A DNA stretch of 64,000 nucleotides, from positions 1,395,001-1,459,000 of the forward strand of contig NZ_CP119566.1 in the NCBI RefSeq assembly GCF_029277445.1, in the 5' to 3' direction. This DNA is from Pararhizobium qamdonense. Its GTDB lineage: Bacteria > Pseudomonadota > Alphaproteobacteria > Rhizobiales > Rhizobiaceae. The notes beneath the pieces were generated by a model. It made no database searches. It was given only the letters and a program-made list of their open reading frames with translations, and had not been told where the DNA came from. A program made the translations under genes and the position numbers. The stretch's first letter is position 1. Each line of letters opens with the position of its first letter. Of this stretch, positions 26,512 through 36,821 are shown piece by piece.

Positions 26512-29151
26512 TCACCGAATATCCAGCAACCGCTCCAGATACTGCCGCTCCGTCTCCGGCGATGAATTCGTGCCCAGCCGGCGGCGGATTTCGTCGAGGA
26601 TTTCGCGGGCGCGCTGGGTGTCGATTTCGTCGGGCACCTTGACCTGATCGCCGAAGTCCGGCCCGGCATTCTGCTGGCGGCGCCCGAGCGGGTCGCGGCC
26701 GTTCTGGCCATATTGCGGCACGCCCTGGCCCTGGCCTTGCCCCGGGCCCTGACCTTGGCTTTGCATCTGCTGCATCATGTCCTGCGCACCGTCACGCAGC
26801 GCCTGCAGCGCTCGGCCCTGGCTGCCAACGGCCTGTTCGCCCTGGCCGTTGCCAAGCGCGCCCGAAGCGCCCTTCATCTCGCGGCCGGCTTCGCCAAAGC
26901 CCTTTCCGGGCTTGATGCCCATGCCTTCAAGGCCCTTCTGCAATTCGCCGAGCTGTTTGCCCAACTGGTCCTGCTGCGCCTGCATATCCTTCAGCGCCTG
27001 CTTCAGCTCTTCGGCCGTCATATTGTCGAATGGACCGGGCTGCTGGCCCTGTTCGTCCGGCTGCTGGCCGGGCTGCTGCGGCATGTCCTGGCCGAACAGT
27101 TCCTGATCCTGTCCCTCCAGCGGATCGCCGCGCTGCATGCGGTCGCGCAGCGCCTGGTCGTATTTGAACGTCTCGTCCATCAGGCGCTGCTGCTCCTGCA
27201 TCAGCTGACCGAGCTTGTCCATCTGCTGGCGCATCTCGCTGTTGTCCTGGCCCTGCTGTTGCTGCTGGGGCCGGCCGGCCTGGAGATTGTTCATCATGCG
27301 CTGCATTTCCGACAGCAGCTGGCGTGCCTGATCCTTGGCGCCGGATTTGGCGAGGTTCTCGATCTGGTTCATCATCTTTTCCAGATCCTGCTGACGCAGC
27401 ACGTTGTTCTGGTTCGGATTGGCGGCCACCTGCGGGTTCTTCGCCGCCTGCTTCGCCAAGGCCTCCATATAGGCCTGCATGGCGTCGCGCAGTTCCTGCA
27501 TCAGCTTGGCGATCTCTTCGTCCGATGCGCCCTTTTCGAGAGCGTCGGAGAGGTTCTGCTGGGCATCGCGCAGCCGCTTGTCGGCCAGCGCCATGTCGCC
27601 AGCCTCGATGCCAAGGGCGATTTCCCAGAGATAGCCCGCCGCGTCGCGCAGCATGTCGTCATTGCGCGCCAGCGCCATGCGGCTGCCGGCCGATTGCAGC
27701 AAGAGGAAATGCGTCAGGTTGGGGATGGTCTCATCAGGCCGCACCGACAGGGCGTCGTTGAGTTCGATGGCGCGCGGCAGGTCGTTGGCGTTGAGGGCAA
27801 ATGTCTGGCGCTCTTCGGCGACGGCACCGGCCAGAGGCTCGAAGAAGGGACGCGCGGGCAGGATCATGTCCTGTGGCACGCTGCGGCCTTCCTGACCGGC
27901 CGCGTCCTTGGCAACCAGCGTGACACGCACGCGCTTGCCCGACAGCGGATGTTCGCTGAGATTGCGGCTGGTCAGGCCCTTGGCCTCGCGCGCGTTGCGC
28001 TTGGGCAGGTCGAGACGGTATTCGGGGCGCGGATATAGCGGCCGCGCGTCGGCTGCGGGCGTGTCGAGCGGCGTGATTTCGGCCCAGGCCTCCTGAATGC
28101 CGTAGTCGTCCTTGGCAGCAAAGCCGATTTCCAGCGCCGCGTTGACCGTCGTGCGCGGAATGCCGTCGAAGGCAATATCCGGAACGCTGTCGGGAATGAC
28201 CGTAAAGGCCCATTGTTCGCCACCGACGGACAGCGCGCCATCCTTGGTGATCTTCATCATATGCGTATTGCTGCTTGGCCTGGCAGATCCAGCTGGCGGT
28301 GTTTCCGCCGCAGCCTTCTCATCCGGGCTCGGCTTTGCCGCCTGCGCTGCAATCACCAGCGGCTGGGTTGCACCGTTTTCCAGATAGGTCACCGGCGTAT
28401 CGTCACCGCCGCTGGTGATGCGCACGGTCAGCTCGCTGAATTGCGGGATGCGCAAGGCTCCGGTGCTTTCGGCAACCTCCTGCGGGCCTTGGCTGCCTGT
28501 CAGGAAAACCGGTGCCCGGCCGGTATAGGCGGGGGGCGTCACCCAGGCGTCGATGCGCACATCCGGCACGGCGGCAATGTCTTGCGGCGGGTGGAAGACA
28601 TCGGAGATCAGGCCGGCGCGGTTCGAATAGGAATAGGCAAAAGCCACGCAGGCAATCAGAACCGGAACGGCGCGCAGGCCGTAGCTGTCGGTGCGGGCAA
28701 TATCGGGTTTGGGCAGTCCGGCTTCCAGCGAACCGATCATCCGCGCCATGCGCGTCTGGTGTTCCTGCCACAGCGCCTGACCGAAGGCGCCGCTGGTGGC
28801 CGGCTGATCGTCCTGAACACGAATGGCCTGGTGCGGCAGGTCGTTGCGCTCCTCCAGCATCCGGTCCGCATCGGTGTTGCCAGGCAATTTCACGCGCAGG
28901 AGTGGGATCAGGAAGATGACGAAGGCGGCAGCGAAGGCAAAAAGCGATGCCGCATGCAGCCAGCCGGGCACAACCCGGAAGAACCCGAACCAGGCGGCGG
29001 AGAGAAACAACAGCACGACGGCAATCGGGGGCAGGGCACGGGGAGCAATCTGCTCGGCGACAAGAACGATGCGCGCGAGCGTTCGTTTGACCGCAAGACT
29101 TTTCATGAAGCCTTGCGCTGCCGTCGCTTTATCCCGCCGGATCTGCGTCAT
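26512..29151 (-). CDS. TIGR02302 family protein (DUF4175), large envelope protein
   Basis: An 879-aa protein with two N-terminal transmembrane helices (PPIAVVLLFLSAAWFGFF and HAASLFAFAAAFVIFLIPLL, about residues 40-95) plus a third near residue 165 (VPVLIACVAFAYSYSNRAG). A beta-rich middle region (PDVRIDAWVTPPAYTGRAPV, VTYLENGATQPLVIA) precedes a long alpha-helical domain. The C-terminal region is rich in Gln/Gly (GRPQQQQQGQDNSEMRQQMD and later GQGPGQGQGQG). This matches the alphaproteobacterial TIGR02302 family, function unknown. It is last in the argH-lptM-lysA series. The ATG at 29151 follows AAAGGGAA. Confidence 0.85.
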   Translation of the reverse strand: MTQIRRDKATAAQGFMKSLAVKRTLARIVLVAEQIAPRALPPIAVVLLFLSAAWFGFFRVVPGWLHAASLFAFAAAFVIFLIPLLRVKLPGNTDADRMLEERNDLPHQAIRVQDDQPATSGAFGQALWQEHQTRMARMIGSLEAGLPKPDIARTDSYGLRAVPVLIACVAFAYSYSNRAGLISDVFHPPQDIAAVPDVRIDAWVTPPAYTGRAPVFLTGSQGPQEVAESTGALRIPQFSELTVRITSGGDDTPVTYLENGATQPLVIAAQAAKPSPDEKAAAETPPAGSARPSSNTHMMKITKDGALSVGGEQWAFTVIPDSVPDIAFDGIPRTTVNAALEIGFAAKDDYGIQEAWAEITPLDTPAADARPLYPRPEYRLDLPKRNAREAKGLTSRNLSEHPLSGKRVRVTLVAKDAAGQEGRSVPQDMILPARPFFEPLAGAVAEERQTFALNANDLPRAIELNDALSVRPDETIPNLTHFLLLQSAGSRMALARNDDMLRDAAGYLWEIALGIEAGDMALADKRLRDAQQNLSDALEKGASDEEIAKLMQELRDAMQAYMEALAKQAAKNPQVAANPNQNNVLRQQDLEKMMNQIENLAKSGAKDQARQLLSEMQRMMNNLQAGRPQQQQQGQDNSEMRQQMDKLGQLMQEQQRLMDETFKYDQALRDRMQRGDPLEGQDQELFGQDMPQQPGQQPDEQGQQPGPFDNMTAEELKQALKDMQAQQDQLGKQLGELQKGLEGMGIKPGKGFGEAGREMKGASGALGNGQGEQAVGSQGRALQALRDGAQDMMQQMQSQGQGPGQGQGQGVPQYGQNGRDPLGRRQQNAGPDFGDQVKVPDEIDTQRAREILDEIRRRLGTNSSPETERQYLERLLDIR

Positions 29152-29296
29152 CCGTTCCCTTTCAACGTTTGAAACGTGCGTGTGGAGGATAACACTCTTT
29201 GTGGCGAAGACGAGGGCGGCAACGCAATCGTGATCGATTTTGCCGCGCGGTGCACGGCCCATCAACAGCGGCCGGTTGGCCGCCGTTTAACCGTCG

Positions 29297-30565
29297 TCAA
29301 TCCAGCCAGTCGGGGACCGAATCGAGGCCGATCAGGTCCTCATAGGTGGTGCGGGGACGAATCACATGGAACCGGCCGCCTTTGACCAGCACTTCGGGGA
29401 CCAGAAGGCGGCTGTTGTAGGTGCCGGCCTGCACGGCCCCATAGGCGCCGGCGGTGCCGACCGAGATCAGGTCTCCCGGCTTCGGCATGGCCATTTCGCG
29501 GTCGAGCGCCAGATAGTCGCCGGTCTCGCAGACGGGACCGACAATGTCGGCCTTGATGCGCGGCGCGTTGGCGGCGGAGATGCGCACCGGCTGGATCTCG
29601 TGATAGGCCTCATAAAGCGTCGGGCGGATCAGGTCGTTCATGGCGCCATCGACGATGACGAAGGTTTTGGAGCCGCCATCCTTCACATAGATGACTTCCG
29701 TAACCATGATGCCGGCATTGCCGACGATCAGCCGGCCGGGCTCCATGATGATCTTGCAGCCGAGCTCGCGCAGTTGGTCCTTGACGATGGTGGCATAAGC
29801 GTCGGGCAGGGGCGGAGGGCTGTTGTCCTGCTTGTACGGCACGCCCAGTCCGCCGCCGACATCCACATGATCGATGCTGTGGCCGTCGGTGCGCAGCGTA
29901 TCGACCAGTTCGCGCAGGAGCTTGAAGGCATCGGCGAAGGGTTGCAGCTCGGTGATCTGGCTGCCGATATGCATGTCGATGCCGGTGACCTGAATCCCGG
30001 GCAGGGTCGCGGCATGGGCGTAAACAGCGCGGGCGCGTTCATAGGCGATGCCGAACTTGTTTTCCTTCTTGCCGGTCGAAATCTTCGCATGGGTCTTGGC
30101 ATCGACATCCGGGTTGATGCGGAAGGAGACATGCGCCTTCTTGCCTTCGCGCACGGCGCGGGCATTGAGCACTTCCAGTTCCGGCTCGGATTCGACGTTG
30201 AAGCAATAGATGCCGGCGTCCAGCGCCAGGTCCATTTCCTGTGCCGTCTTGCCGACACCGGAAAACATGATGCGCTTTGCAGGAATGCCGGCTGCAAGCG
30301 CCCGGCGCAGTTCGCCGCCCGAGACGACATCGACCCCGGCGCCCAGGCGGGCGAGCGTCTTCAGCACGGCCTGGTTCGAATTCGCCTTCATGGCATAGCA
30401 GACCATCGCGTCGATATCGGAAAACGCCTTGGAGAACACCGAATAGTGCCGTTCCAGCGTTGCGGTGGAATAGCAGTAGAAAGGTGTGCCCACCGCCTTG
30501 GCGATGTCGATGACGGAGACGTCTTCCGCAAACAGAATGCCGTCACGATATTCGAAATGGTTCAC
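29297..30565 (-). CDS. lysA: Diaminopimelate decarboxylase
   Basis: PLP-dependent fold-III decarboxylase (422 aa) making L-lysine from meso-diaminopimelate. Visible: the PLP-Lys region MVCYAMKANSNQAVLKTLA, VDVVSGGELRRALAAG, FSGVGKTAQEM, HMHIGSQI, the glycine-rich DVGGGLGVPY, EPGRLIVGNAG, and the catalytic Cys region VGPVCETGDYLALDRE. It lies 12 nt after the lipoprotein gene, so they are almost certainly co-transcribed. Confidence 0.96.
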   Translation of the reverse strand: MNHFEYRDGILFAEDVSVIDIAKAVGTPFYCYSTATLERHYSVFSKAFSDIDAMVCYAMKANSNQAVLKTLARLGAGVDVVSGGELRRALAAGIPAKRIMFSGVGKTAQEMDLALDAGIYCFNVESEPELEVLNARAVREGKKAHVSFRINPDVDAKTHAKISTGKKENKFGIAYERARAVYAHAATLPGIQVTGIDMHIGSQITELQPFADAFKLLRELVDTLRTDGHSIDHVDVGGGLGVPYKQDNSPPPLPDAYATIVKDQLRELGCKIIMEPGRLIVGNAGIMVTEVIYVKDGGSKTFVIVDGAMNDLIRPTLYEAYHEIQPVRISAANAPRIKADIVGPVCETGDYLALDREMAMPKPGDLISVGTAGAYGAVQAGTYNSRLLVPEVLVKGGRFHVIRPRTTYEDLIGLDSVPDWLD

Positions 30566-30577
30566 GAGTGTGCTCTG

Positions 30578-30772
30578 TTACAGGAGGGGATCGAGGAAGA
30601 ACGGCTTGCCGGGCGCTTCGTCCTTCGTTTCGGGGCTGCCCGGTGCCGCCTTGGTGTTGATCGGCGCAGAAGAGCCCGGACGATCAAGGTCGCCCTTGCG
30701 GCCGCAGCCCGACAGCGTCAGGCCGGCAATGGCAAGGGCTGCAATCAAAATGGCGGTGTTTCGTGACAGCAT
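30578..30772 (-). CDS. lptM: LptM-like small lipoprotein
   Basis: A 64-aa lipoprotein with a signal peptide ending in the lipobox LTLSGC (Cys about residue 23) and then GRKGDLDRPGSSAPI. The CGxKGxL pattern and the argH/lysA neighbourhood match the YifL/LptM family, recently linked to maturation of the LptD translocon. After the Cys the protein is a short Pro-rich tail. It lies between argH and lysA, the classic position in proteobacteria. The functional transfer to rhizobia is inference. Confidence 0.75.
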   Translation of the reverse strand: MLSRNTAILIAALAIAGLTLSGCGRKGDLDRPGSSAPINTKAAPGSPETKDEAPGKPFFLDPLL

Positions 30773-30877
30773 CGATGGTTCCCGGTCCGGGCAATCAGCC
30801 CTTCAGCGCAAATTCGTCAAAACTCATATCGGCTTTTCAGGGCATTGTGCACCCTGAATCTTGCCCTCATCCTCGCA

Positions 30878-32281
30878 TCAGTTGCGGTTGCGCCACCAGG
30901 CGATCTGCTTGCGCACTTCGCTGGGAGCGGTGCCGCCAAAGGAGGTGCGGCTGGCAACCGAGGCCTCGACGGTCAGGACGCCGAAGACGTCACCCGTAAT
31001 ATCCGGATGGATCGCCTGCAGGTCTTCCAGCGAAAGCTCCGCCAGCTCGCAAGCCTTCTGCTCGGCCAGTGCCACGGCGCGGCCGGTGACATGATGAGCA
31101 TCGCGGAAGGGAAGCCCCGCTTCGCGCACCAGCCAGTCGGCGAGATCGGTTGCGGTGGAATAGCCGGAGCCTGCAGCAGCCTTCATCCGGTCCGCGCGGA
31201 TGGTCATGTCGCGAACCATGCCGGTCATCGCGGCAATGGCCAGTTCCAGGCTTTCGGCCGAATCGAACACCTGTTCCTTGTCTTCCTGCATATCCTTGGA
31301 ATAGGCGAGCGGCAGGCCTTTCATGACGGTCAAGAGCGCGATCAGCGAGCCGTTGATGCGGCCGGTCTTGGCGCGCACCAATTCGGCAGCGTCGGGGTTT
31401 TTCTTCTGCGGCATGATCGAGGAGCCGGTGGAAAAGGCATCCGACAGGCGCACGAAACCGAATTGCGGCGTCGACCAGATGACGATCTCTTCGGCCAGCC
31501 GCGACAGGTGTACGGCGCAGATCGAGGAGATGGATAAAAATTCCAGTGCGAAGTCGCGGTCGGACACGGTGTCGATCGAGTTGCGGGTCGGTTCGCGGAA
31601 GCCGAGCGCCTTGGCGGTCATGTGGCGGTCGATCGGAAAGCCGGTGCCGGCAAGCGCAGCAGCGCCGATCGGGCTTTCGTCCATATGCTCGATCGCATGG
31701 CGCACGCGCTGCCTGTCACGGCCGAACATTTCGACATAGGCCATGCAGTGATGACCGAAGGTGACGGGCTGGGCGGTCTGCAGATGGGTAAAGCCCGGCA
31801 TGACGGTTTCGGCATGCTCTTCGGCGCGGTCGAGGAAGGCGGCGATCAGGTCGCTCAGCATGCCCTCGCATTTCTGCAGCTCTTCCTTCACCCAGAGGCG
31901 GAAATCGAGCGCCACCTGGTCGTTGCGCGAGCGGGCGGTGTGCAGGCGACCGGCCGCCGGGCCGATCAGGTCGCTAAGGCGCGCCTCCACGTTCATATGG
32001 ATATCTTCGAGACGGCGGGAAAATTCGAACTGGCCGCTCTCGATCTCTGACAGGATCGTGTCGAGGCCGTGAACGATCTTGTCTTTATCGTCTGCCGAAA
32101 TGATGCCTTGATGCGCCAGCATGGTCGCATGCGCCATTGAGCCGCGGATGTCCTGGGCGAAAAGCTTCTTGTCGAAGCCGATCGAGGCATTTATCTCCTC
32201 CATGATCGCCGCTGGTCCTTGCGCAAAGCGACCGCCCCACATCTGGTTGGAGCTTTTGGTTTCAGAAGTGCCGTCAGCCAT
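30878..32281 (-). CDS. argH: Argininosuccinate lyase
   Basis: Fumarase/aspartase-superfamily lyase (467 aa) splitting argininosuccinate into arginine and fumarate, the last step of arginine synthesis. Visible: [13 protein letters not shown] at the start, [45 protein letters not shown], and the signature [16 protein letters not shown] with the catalytic Ser. The ATG at 32281 gives the family length; the frame stays open far upstream without homologous sequence. It starts the argH-lptM-lysA-TIGR02302 series and is divergent from tlpA. Confidence 0.96.
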   Translation of the reverse strand: MADGTSETKSSNQMWGGRFAQGPAAIMEEINASIGFDKKLFAQDIRGSMAHATMLAHQGIISADDKDKIVHGLDTILSEIESGQFEFSRRLEDIHMNVEARLSDLIGPAAGRLHTARSRNDQVALDFRLWVKEELQKCEGMLSDLIAAFLDRAEEHAETVMPGFTHLQTAQPVTFGHHCMAYVEMFGRDRQRVRHAIEHMDESPIGAAALAGTGFPIDRHMTAKALGFREPTRNSIDTVSDRDFALEFLSISSICAVHLSRLAEEIVIWSTPQFGFVRLSDAFSTGSSIMPQKKNPDAAELVRAKTGRINGSLIALLTVMKGLPLAYSKDMQEDKEQVFDSAESLELAIAAMTGMVRDMTIRADRMKAAAGSGYSTATDLADWLVREAGLPFRDAHHVTGRAVALAEQKACELAELSLEDLQAIHPDITGDVFGVLTVEASVASRTSFGGTAPSEVRKQIAWWRNRN

Positions 32282-32311
32282 GAAGATGCCCGTCCTGGAG
32301 AATGACCCGTT

Positions 32312-32989
32312 TTGGAAAATCACGTAAACGACAGGAAGAAACGCTTTCCCCCTGCCAGACTGGTTATGATCGCTGCCCTCGGGGGGCTGATCGCCGGTGC
32401 GGCAGCGGTATACGTCAGGGAAAGCGGGTCTGGCAATGGTGCGGCGGTGGAAACCGCAGGTGCCAAGAGCTGCGAGGCGGCAAAAGACAAGGTCGCGGCC
32501 ATCACCCCGTTCCTCAAGGGCCAGGTCGCCGCCATGGCGCCGGCCAGTGATCCCCGCCCGCTCCCCGGCCTGAATTTCAAAGGCAAGGACGGCAAGGACA
32601 TGACCATCGCCGATTTCACCGGCAAGACCGTCCTTCTCAATCTCTGGGCGACATGGTGCGTGCCATGCCGCGAGGAAATGCCGGCGCTGAACGCGCTGCA
32701 GCAATCGGCCGGCAGCGAAAAATTCGAAGTCGTGGCTGTGAATATCGATATCGGCGGCGATGAAAAGCCGACCGCATTCCTGAACGAAACCGGCGTGCAC
32801 GACCTTGGCTACTACCGCGATGCCTCGATGGGCGTCTTCAATGCCTTGAAAACGGAAGGCCTTGCCTTTGGTCTGCCGGTGACGCTTTTGATGGACGACA
32901 AGGGCTGCCTGATTTCGTCGATGAACGGTCCTGCGGCCTGGGACAGCGAGGATGCCAAGGCCTTGGTTAAGGCGGCGGCTGGCAGTTGA
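32312..32989 (+). CDS. tlpA: TlpA family thiol:disulfide oxidoreductase
   Basis: Membrane-anchored periplasmic thioredoxin-like protein (about 225 aa). TlpA supports cytochrome oxidase copper-centre maturation in rhizobia. An N-terminal anchor ([19 protein letters not shown], about residues 18-36) precedes a thioredoxin fold with the active site [13 protein letters not shown] (near residue 110). Two more Cys (AKSCEAAK and DKGCLISS) match the TlpA subgroup. No ATG has a good ribosome binding site: TTG 32312 is the best start including the pre-anchor Arg/Lys, and ATG 32366 would begin inside the anchor. Confidence 0.85.
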   Translation: MENHVNDRKKRFPPARLVMIAALGGLIAGAAAVYVRESGSGNGAAVETAGAKSCEAAKDKVAAITPFLKGQVAAMAPASDPRPLPGLNFKGKDGKDMTIADFTGKTVLLNLWATWCVPCREEMPALNALQQSAGSEKFEVVAVNIDIGGDEKPTAFLNETGVHDLGYYRDASMGVFNALKTEGLAFGLPVTLLMDDKGCLISSMNGPAAWDSEDAKALVKAAAGS

Positions 32990-33082
32990 GGTCACGGTGT
33001 GTTTCGACGCATAACCTCCAATATTGTATGGATGACTTCCTTTCTGTGTAATGATAATATCGCACGTTGATGGAGTTTTACG

Positions 33083-33325
33083 ATGACCTTGCAAATCCGC
33101 GATGAACGAGCCCGAGAGCTCGCGCAGCAACTGGCCGAACGGCGCAATGTGACGATGACGGCGGCTGTTATTCAGGCGCTCGAAGGCGAGTTGCGCCGGG
33201 ACATTAAAAAGGAACCGCTTGCGGATCGCATCGCGCGCATTGCTGCCGACCTCGCAAACCAGGCTGGTCCAAATCGCAAAACGATGACCAAGGAAGAGAT
33301 AGACGCCATGTGGGGTCATTCCTGA
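33083..33325 (+). CDS. vapB: VapB-type antitoxin
   Basis: An 80-aa antitoxin of the Rv0623/VapB type: an N-terminal DNA-binding ribbon-helix-helix part ([20 protein letters not shown], then [19 protein letters not shown]) and a C-terminal toxin-binding tail ([13 protein letters not shown] and [10 protein letters not shown]). The stop overlaps the vapC start (TGATG), the usual toxin-antitoxin coupling. Such modules normally bind their own promoter; the short upstream gap (33000-33080) is AT-richer but I could not define an operator. Confidence 0.85.
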   Translation: MTLQIRDERARELAQQLAERRNVTMTAAVIQALEGELRRDIKKEPLADRIARIAADLANQAGPNRKTMTKEEIDAMWGHS

Positions 33326-33723
33326 TGTTCATCGACACGTCAGCGATTATTGCGCTGCTGGCTGGCGAACCGGAGGCCGGTGATTTTGCGGGGCGTATTT
33401 CTGGCGCACCATCGCGCGCCACATCGGGCTTGGTGATTCTGGAAGCCTCTATGCGTTTATCGACGATGCTGGATCTTGACCCGCTTCTCATAGAACGCCG
33501 CGTCCGGGTACTGATTGATGAGGCGGAGATCGAAATTTTGCCGATTGATGGAACGATTGCTACAGCATCGGTCAGGGCGTTTGCGGCGTATGGAAAAGGG
33601 CGCGGTCATCCAGCACAGCTCAATCTGGCCGATTGCATGTCCTATGCCTGCGCCAAGGTGCATGGCATGCCCTTGCTCTTCAAAGGCAATGATTTTTCCA
33701 GGACCGATATCGCCGCCGCCTGA
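33325..33723 (+). CDS. vapC: VapC-type PIN-domain toxin ribonuclease
   Basis: PIN-domain endoribonuclease of 132 aa, neutralised by VapB. Acidic metal ligands are visible: Asp in [12 protein letters not shown] (residue 4), Glu in VILEASMRL, Asp in [12 protein letters not shown] and the final Asp in GNDFSRTDI. The module is intact, unlike the remnants at 61.6 kb. It is convergent with the hydroxybutyryl-CoA dehydrogenase gene with 1 nt between the stops. Confidence 0.9.
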   Translation: MFIDTSAIIALLAGEPEAGDFAGRISGAPSRATSGLVILEASMRLSTMLDLDPLLIERRVRVLIDEAEIEILPIDGTIATASVRAFAAYGKGRGHPAQLNLADCMSYACAKVHGMPLLFKGNDFSRTDIAAA

Positions 33724-33724
33724 T

Positions 33725-34597
33725 TTACCGCGTCGGAACCGGAACCTCGCCGCGATAGTCGTAAAAGCCGCGGCCGGATTTGCGGCCGAGCCAGCCGGCT
33801 TCGACATATTTGACGAGCAGCGGGCAGGGGCGGTATTTCGAATCCGCCAGGCCATCATGCAGCACCTGCATGATTGACAGGCAGGTATCGAGCCCGATGA
33901 AATCGGCAAGCTGCAGCGGGCCCATCGGATGGTTGGCACCGAGCTTCATGGCCGTATCGATCGCATCGACGCTGCCGACACCTTCATAGAGCGTGTAGAT
34001 CGCTTCGTTGATCATCGGCAAGAGGATGCGGTTGACGATGAAAGCGGGAAAATCTTCCGCAACCGTGATCGTCTTGTCGAGTGTTGCGACGAATTGCTTG
34101 GCGGTTGCGAACGTGCCTTCTTCGGTGGCGATGCCGCGCACCAGTTCGACCAACTTCATCACCGGAACCGGGTTCATGAAATGGATGCCCATGAAGCGTT
34201 CCGGCCGGTCGGTCGCGGAGGCGAGCCGCGTGATCGACAGGGAGGAGGTGTTGGTGGCGAGAATGGCGTCGGCTTTTAGAACTGGACAGACATGGCCATA
34301 GATCTTGCGCTTGACGCTTTCGTCTTCGGTGGCGGCCTCGATCACCAGATCCATCGGCGAGAGGTCGTTGACATCGGCGGAGCCCTTGATCAGCGACAGC
34401 GCCTTCTTGCGTTCGTCGTCCGTCAGTTTGCCGGAGGACACCTGGCGGGCCATATTGCCGTTGATGGTCGCAAGCCCTGCTTCAACCCGGTCGGCCGAAA
34501 TGTCGTAAATATGCACCTTGTAGCCAGCCGAAGCCGATACCTGGGCAATGCCGCAGCCCATCTGTCCAGCGCCAACAATTCCGACATTTTTGATCAT
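33725..34597 (-). CDS. hbd: 3-hydroxybutyryl-CoA dehydrogenase
   Basis: NAD(P)-dependent oxidation of 3-hydroxybutyryl-CoA to acetoacetyl-CoA, 290 aa. The Rossmann motif VGIVGAGQMGCGIAQ is at residues 5-19, followed by DLVIEAATED, ATNTSSLSITRLA, FMGIHFMNPVPVMKLVE (catalytic His) and GFIVNR-like DFPAFIVNRILLP. The C-terminal helical domain includes GANHPMGPLQLADFIGLD. It lies beside etfA/etfB on the same strand, as commonly seen in Rhizobiales. A role in fatty-acid or PHB metabolism is likely. Confidence 0.95.
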   Translation of the reverse strand: MIKNVGIVGAGQMGCGIAQVSASAGYKVHIYDISADRVEAGLATINGNMARQVSSGKLTDDERKKALSLIKGSADVNDLSPMDLVIEAATEDESVKRKIYGHVCPVLKADAILATNTSSLSITRLASATDRPERFMGIHFMNPVPVMKLVELVRGIATEEGTFATAKQFVATLDKTITVAEDFPAFIVNRILLPMINEAIYTLYEGVGSVDAIDTAMKLGANHPMGPLQLADFIGLDTCLSIMQVLHDGLADSKYRPCPLLVKYVEAGWLGRKSGRGFYDYRGEVPVPTR

Positions 34598-34782
34598 CGA
34601 GCCGATTTTCCATCATCCTAACGAAAGTGCGATTGCGCTTGCGTTCGTGCAAAAGGCAAAACGCCCGGCGGGGCGAGATATCCGGATGCCAGTGATAAAG
34701 GCATCGCAGCCAATTTTCCAGCCTTTATTCGCGGCGGACGGCATTGGCGATGTAGGAAACGCATTGCTTATAAAACGAAAAA

Positions 34783-34806
34783 CGGCCGCGCTCAGTTGCG
34801 CGGCCG
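34783..34806 (-). terminator. Rho-independent terminator after etfA
   Basis: A 9-bp perfect GC stem (CGGCCGCGC / GCGCGGCCG) with a TCAGTT loop, followed on the minus strand by a T-rich run (TTTTTCGTTTT). It ends etfB-etfA and separates them from the dehydrogenase gene downstream, which therefore needs its own promoter. Confidence 0.85.
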
Positions 34807-34827
34807 CCGATATCGACGTCAGAAAGC

Positions 34828-35757
34828 TCAGAGGGCTTTTTCAAGCTCCGGCAGGATGGTGAAGAGGTCGCCGACGAGGCCGTAATCCGCCACCTGGAAG
34901 ATCGGGGCTTCCTCGTCCTTGTTGATGGCGACGATGACCTTACTGTCCTTCATACCGGCCAGATGCTGGATCGCGCCGGAAATACCAACAGCGATATAAA
35001 GCTGGGGGGCGACGACCTTGCCGGTCTGGCCAACCTGCCAGTCGTTGGGGGCATAACCTGCATCGACGGCAGCGCGCGATGCGCCGACGGCGGCACCGAG
35101 CTTGTCGGCGACCGGCAGAATGACTTCCTGGAACTTGTCCGAGGAGCCGAGTGCACGGCCGCCGGAAATGATGATCTTGGCAGATGTCAGCTCCGGACGG
35201 TCCGATGAGGACAGCGCGTCCTTGACGAAGGTCGAGAGGCCGGGGTTTTCGGCAGCCGAAATGGTTTCGACCGAGGCCGAACCGCCCTCTGCAGCCGATG
35301 CGAAGGAGGCCGTGCGCACGGTGATCACCTTTTTCGCCTCGCCCGACTGCACCGTCTGAATGGCATTGCCGGCATAGATCGGCCGCTTGAACGTGTCGGC
35401 CGAGACGACCTCGGTGATCTCGGAGATCTGCACGATATCCAGCAGAGCTGCAACGCGCGGCAAAACGTTCTTGCCGGTCGAGGTGGCCGCCGACAGGATG
35501 GTGTCGTAGGACCCGGCGAGCGAGACGATCAGGGCTGCGAGCGGTTCTGCCAGGTTGTTGGCAAGGTCGTCGCTGTCGGCCAGCAGAACCTTGGAAACGC
35601 CGGTGAGTTTTGCAGCGGCATCGGCTGCAGCCTGTGCACCCTTACCTGCGACGAGAACATGCACGTCGCCGCCGATCTGGCTTGCAGCCGTCAGCGCCTT
35701 GGCAGTCTGGTCGGACAGGGTTGCGTTGTCGTGGTCAGCCAGAAGAAGAATGGCCAT
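34828..35757 (-). CDS. etfA: Electron transfer flavoprotein subunit alpha
   Basis: FAD-binding subunit (309 aa) of the electron-transfer flavoprotein, which carries electrons from acyl-CoA and other dehydrogenases to ETF-ubiquinone oxidoreductase. The N-terminal nucleotide-fold domain ([20 protein letters not shown]) is followed by the FAD domain with [35 protein letters not shown], and [19 protein letters not shown]. It ends with [18 protein letters not shown]. It is 27 nt after etfB. Confidence 0.96.
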   Translation of the reverse strand: MAILLLADHDNATLSDQTAKALTAASQIGGDVHVLVAGKGAQAAADAAAKLTGVSKVLLADSDDLANNLAEPLAALIVSLAGSYDTILSAATSTGKNVLPRVAALLDIVQISEITEVVSADTFKRPIYAGNAIQTVQSGEAKKVITVRTASFASAAEGGSASVETISAAENPGLSTFVKDALSSSDRPELTSAKIIISGGRALGSSDKFQEVILPVADKLGAAVGASRAAVDAGYAPNDWQVGQTGKVVAPQLYIAVGISGAIQHLAGMKDSKVIVAINKDEEAPIFQVADYGLVGDLFTILPELEKAL

Positions 35758-35784
35758 GGTGTTAGTCTCCTTATTCTGGGGCTT

Positions 35785-36534
35785 TTAGAGGACGCCGGCT
35801 TCGTTTTTCAGCTTGTCGACCAGTTCGGCAACGGTCTTCACCTTGATGCCGGCCTTGCGGCCCGAGGGCTCCTCGGTCTTCAGGACCTTCAAGCGCGGGC
35901 TGGTCTCGACGCCGAAATCGGCCGGGCTCTTCTTGTCGAGCGGCTTCTTCTTGGCCTTCATGATGTTCGGCAGCGAGGCATAACGCGGCTCGTTCAAACG
36001 CAGGTCGGTGGTCACCACCGCCGGCAGCTTGATCTCGATCGTCTGCAATCCGCCATCGACTTCACGCGTCACGGCAGCCTTGCCATCGCCAAGCTCGATC
36101 TTGGAGGCAAACGTGCCCTGCGCCCAGCCGAGCAGTGCCGACAGCATCTGGCCGGTCTGGTTTGAATCGTCATCGATCGCCTGCTTGCCGACGATGATCA
36201 GGCCGGGCTGTTCGGCTTCCGCAACGCCCTTGATGATCTTGGCAACGGCAAGCGGTTCGACCGCATCGTCGGTCTCGACCAGGATCGCCCGGTCGGCGCC
36301 CATGGCCAAAGCCGTGCGGAGCGTCTCTTCGGCTTTCGCCGGGCCAACGGAAACGACGACCACTTCCTCGACCTTGCCGGCTTCCTTCAGGCGAAGTGCC
36401 TCCTCGACCGAAATCTCGTCGAACGGGTTCATCGACATCTTCACATTGGCAAGCTCGACACCCGATCCATCCGGCTTTACCCGGATCTTCACGTTGTAAT
36501 CGACGACACGCTTGACGGTGACCAGAACTTTCAT
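35785..36534 (-). CDS. etfB: Electron transfer flavoprotein subunit beta
   Basis: AMP-binding partner (249 aa) of EtfA. Visible: [19 protein letters not shown] at the start, [20 protein letters not shown], the AMP-binding [20 protein letters not shown], and the signature [21 protein letters not shown]. Length is typical. It begins the etfBA unit; the upstream 280 bp hold no other gene. Confidence 0.96.
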   Translation of the reverse strand: MKVLVTVKRVVDYNVKIRVKPDGSGVELANVKMSMNPFDEISVEEALRLKEAGKVEEVVVVSVGPAKAEETLRTALAMGADRAILVETDDAVEPLAVAKIIKGVAEAEQPGLIIVGKQAIDDDSNQTGQMLSALLGWAQGTFASKIELGDGKAAVTREVDGGLQTIEIKLPAVVTTDLRLNEPRYASLPNIMKAKKKPLDKKSPADFGVETSPRLKVLKTEEPSGRKAGIKVKTVAELVDKLKNEAGVL

Positions 36535-36821
36535 GATGTCCTTCCTTACGAAACGTTTGCGAGAAAATGCGCTTTAACGCAGCGGCCTGATTGTCGGTTG
36601 GCGACATCGATACGCGTTTTTTCTCCAATTACAATCTTTGCCCATAGCTCGCCCGCAAGATTGCCACGGGAAAAATGCTGACGTTTACGTGCGCGTCAAT
36701 CATAAACTCGAAGAAAGCAGTCTTCTTCTGGGAGGCCGGAGTATCCTGCGCGTGTCCCAAGTCCATTAACGCGCTGTTTTCAATCGGCTATCCCGGACCA
36801 CCAGCATTTGCCCGGATGATT

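Noticed and set aside
29366..30766. 466-codon + strand frame across lysA and the lipoprotein gene
   Set aside because: Antisense to two recognised genes; no ribosome binding site or domain.
30878..33319. argH frame extended about 1 kb upstream on the minus strand
   Set aside because: The extension crosses the divergent tlpA gene and has no homologous sequence; the normal ATG is at 32281.
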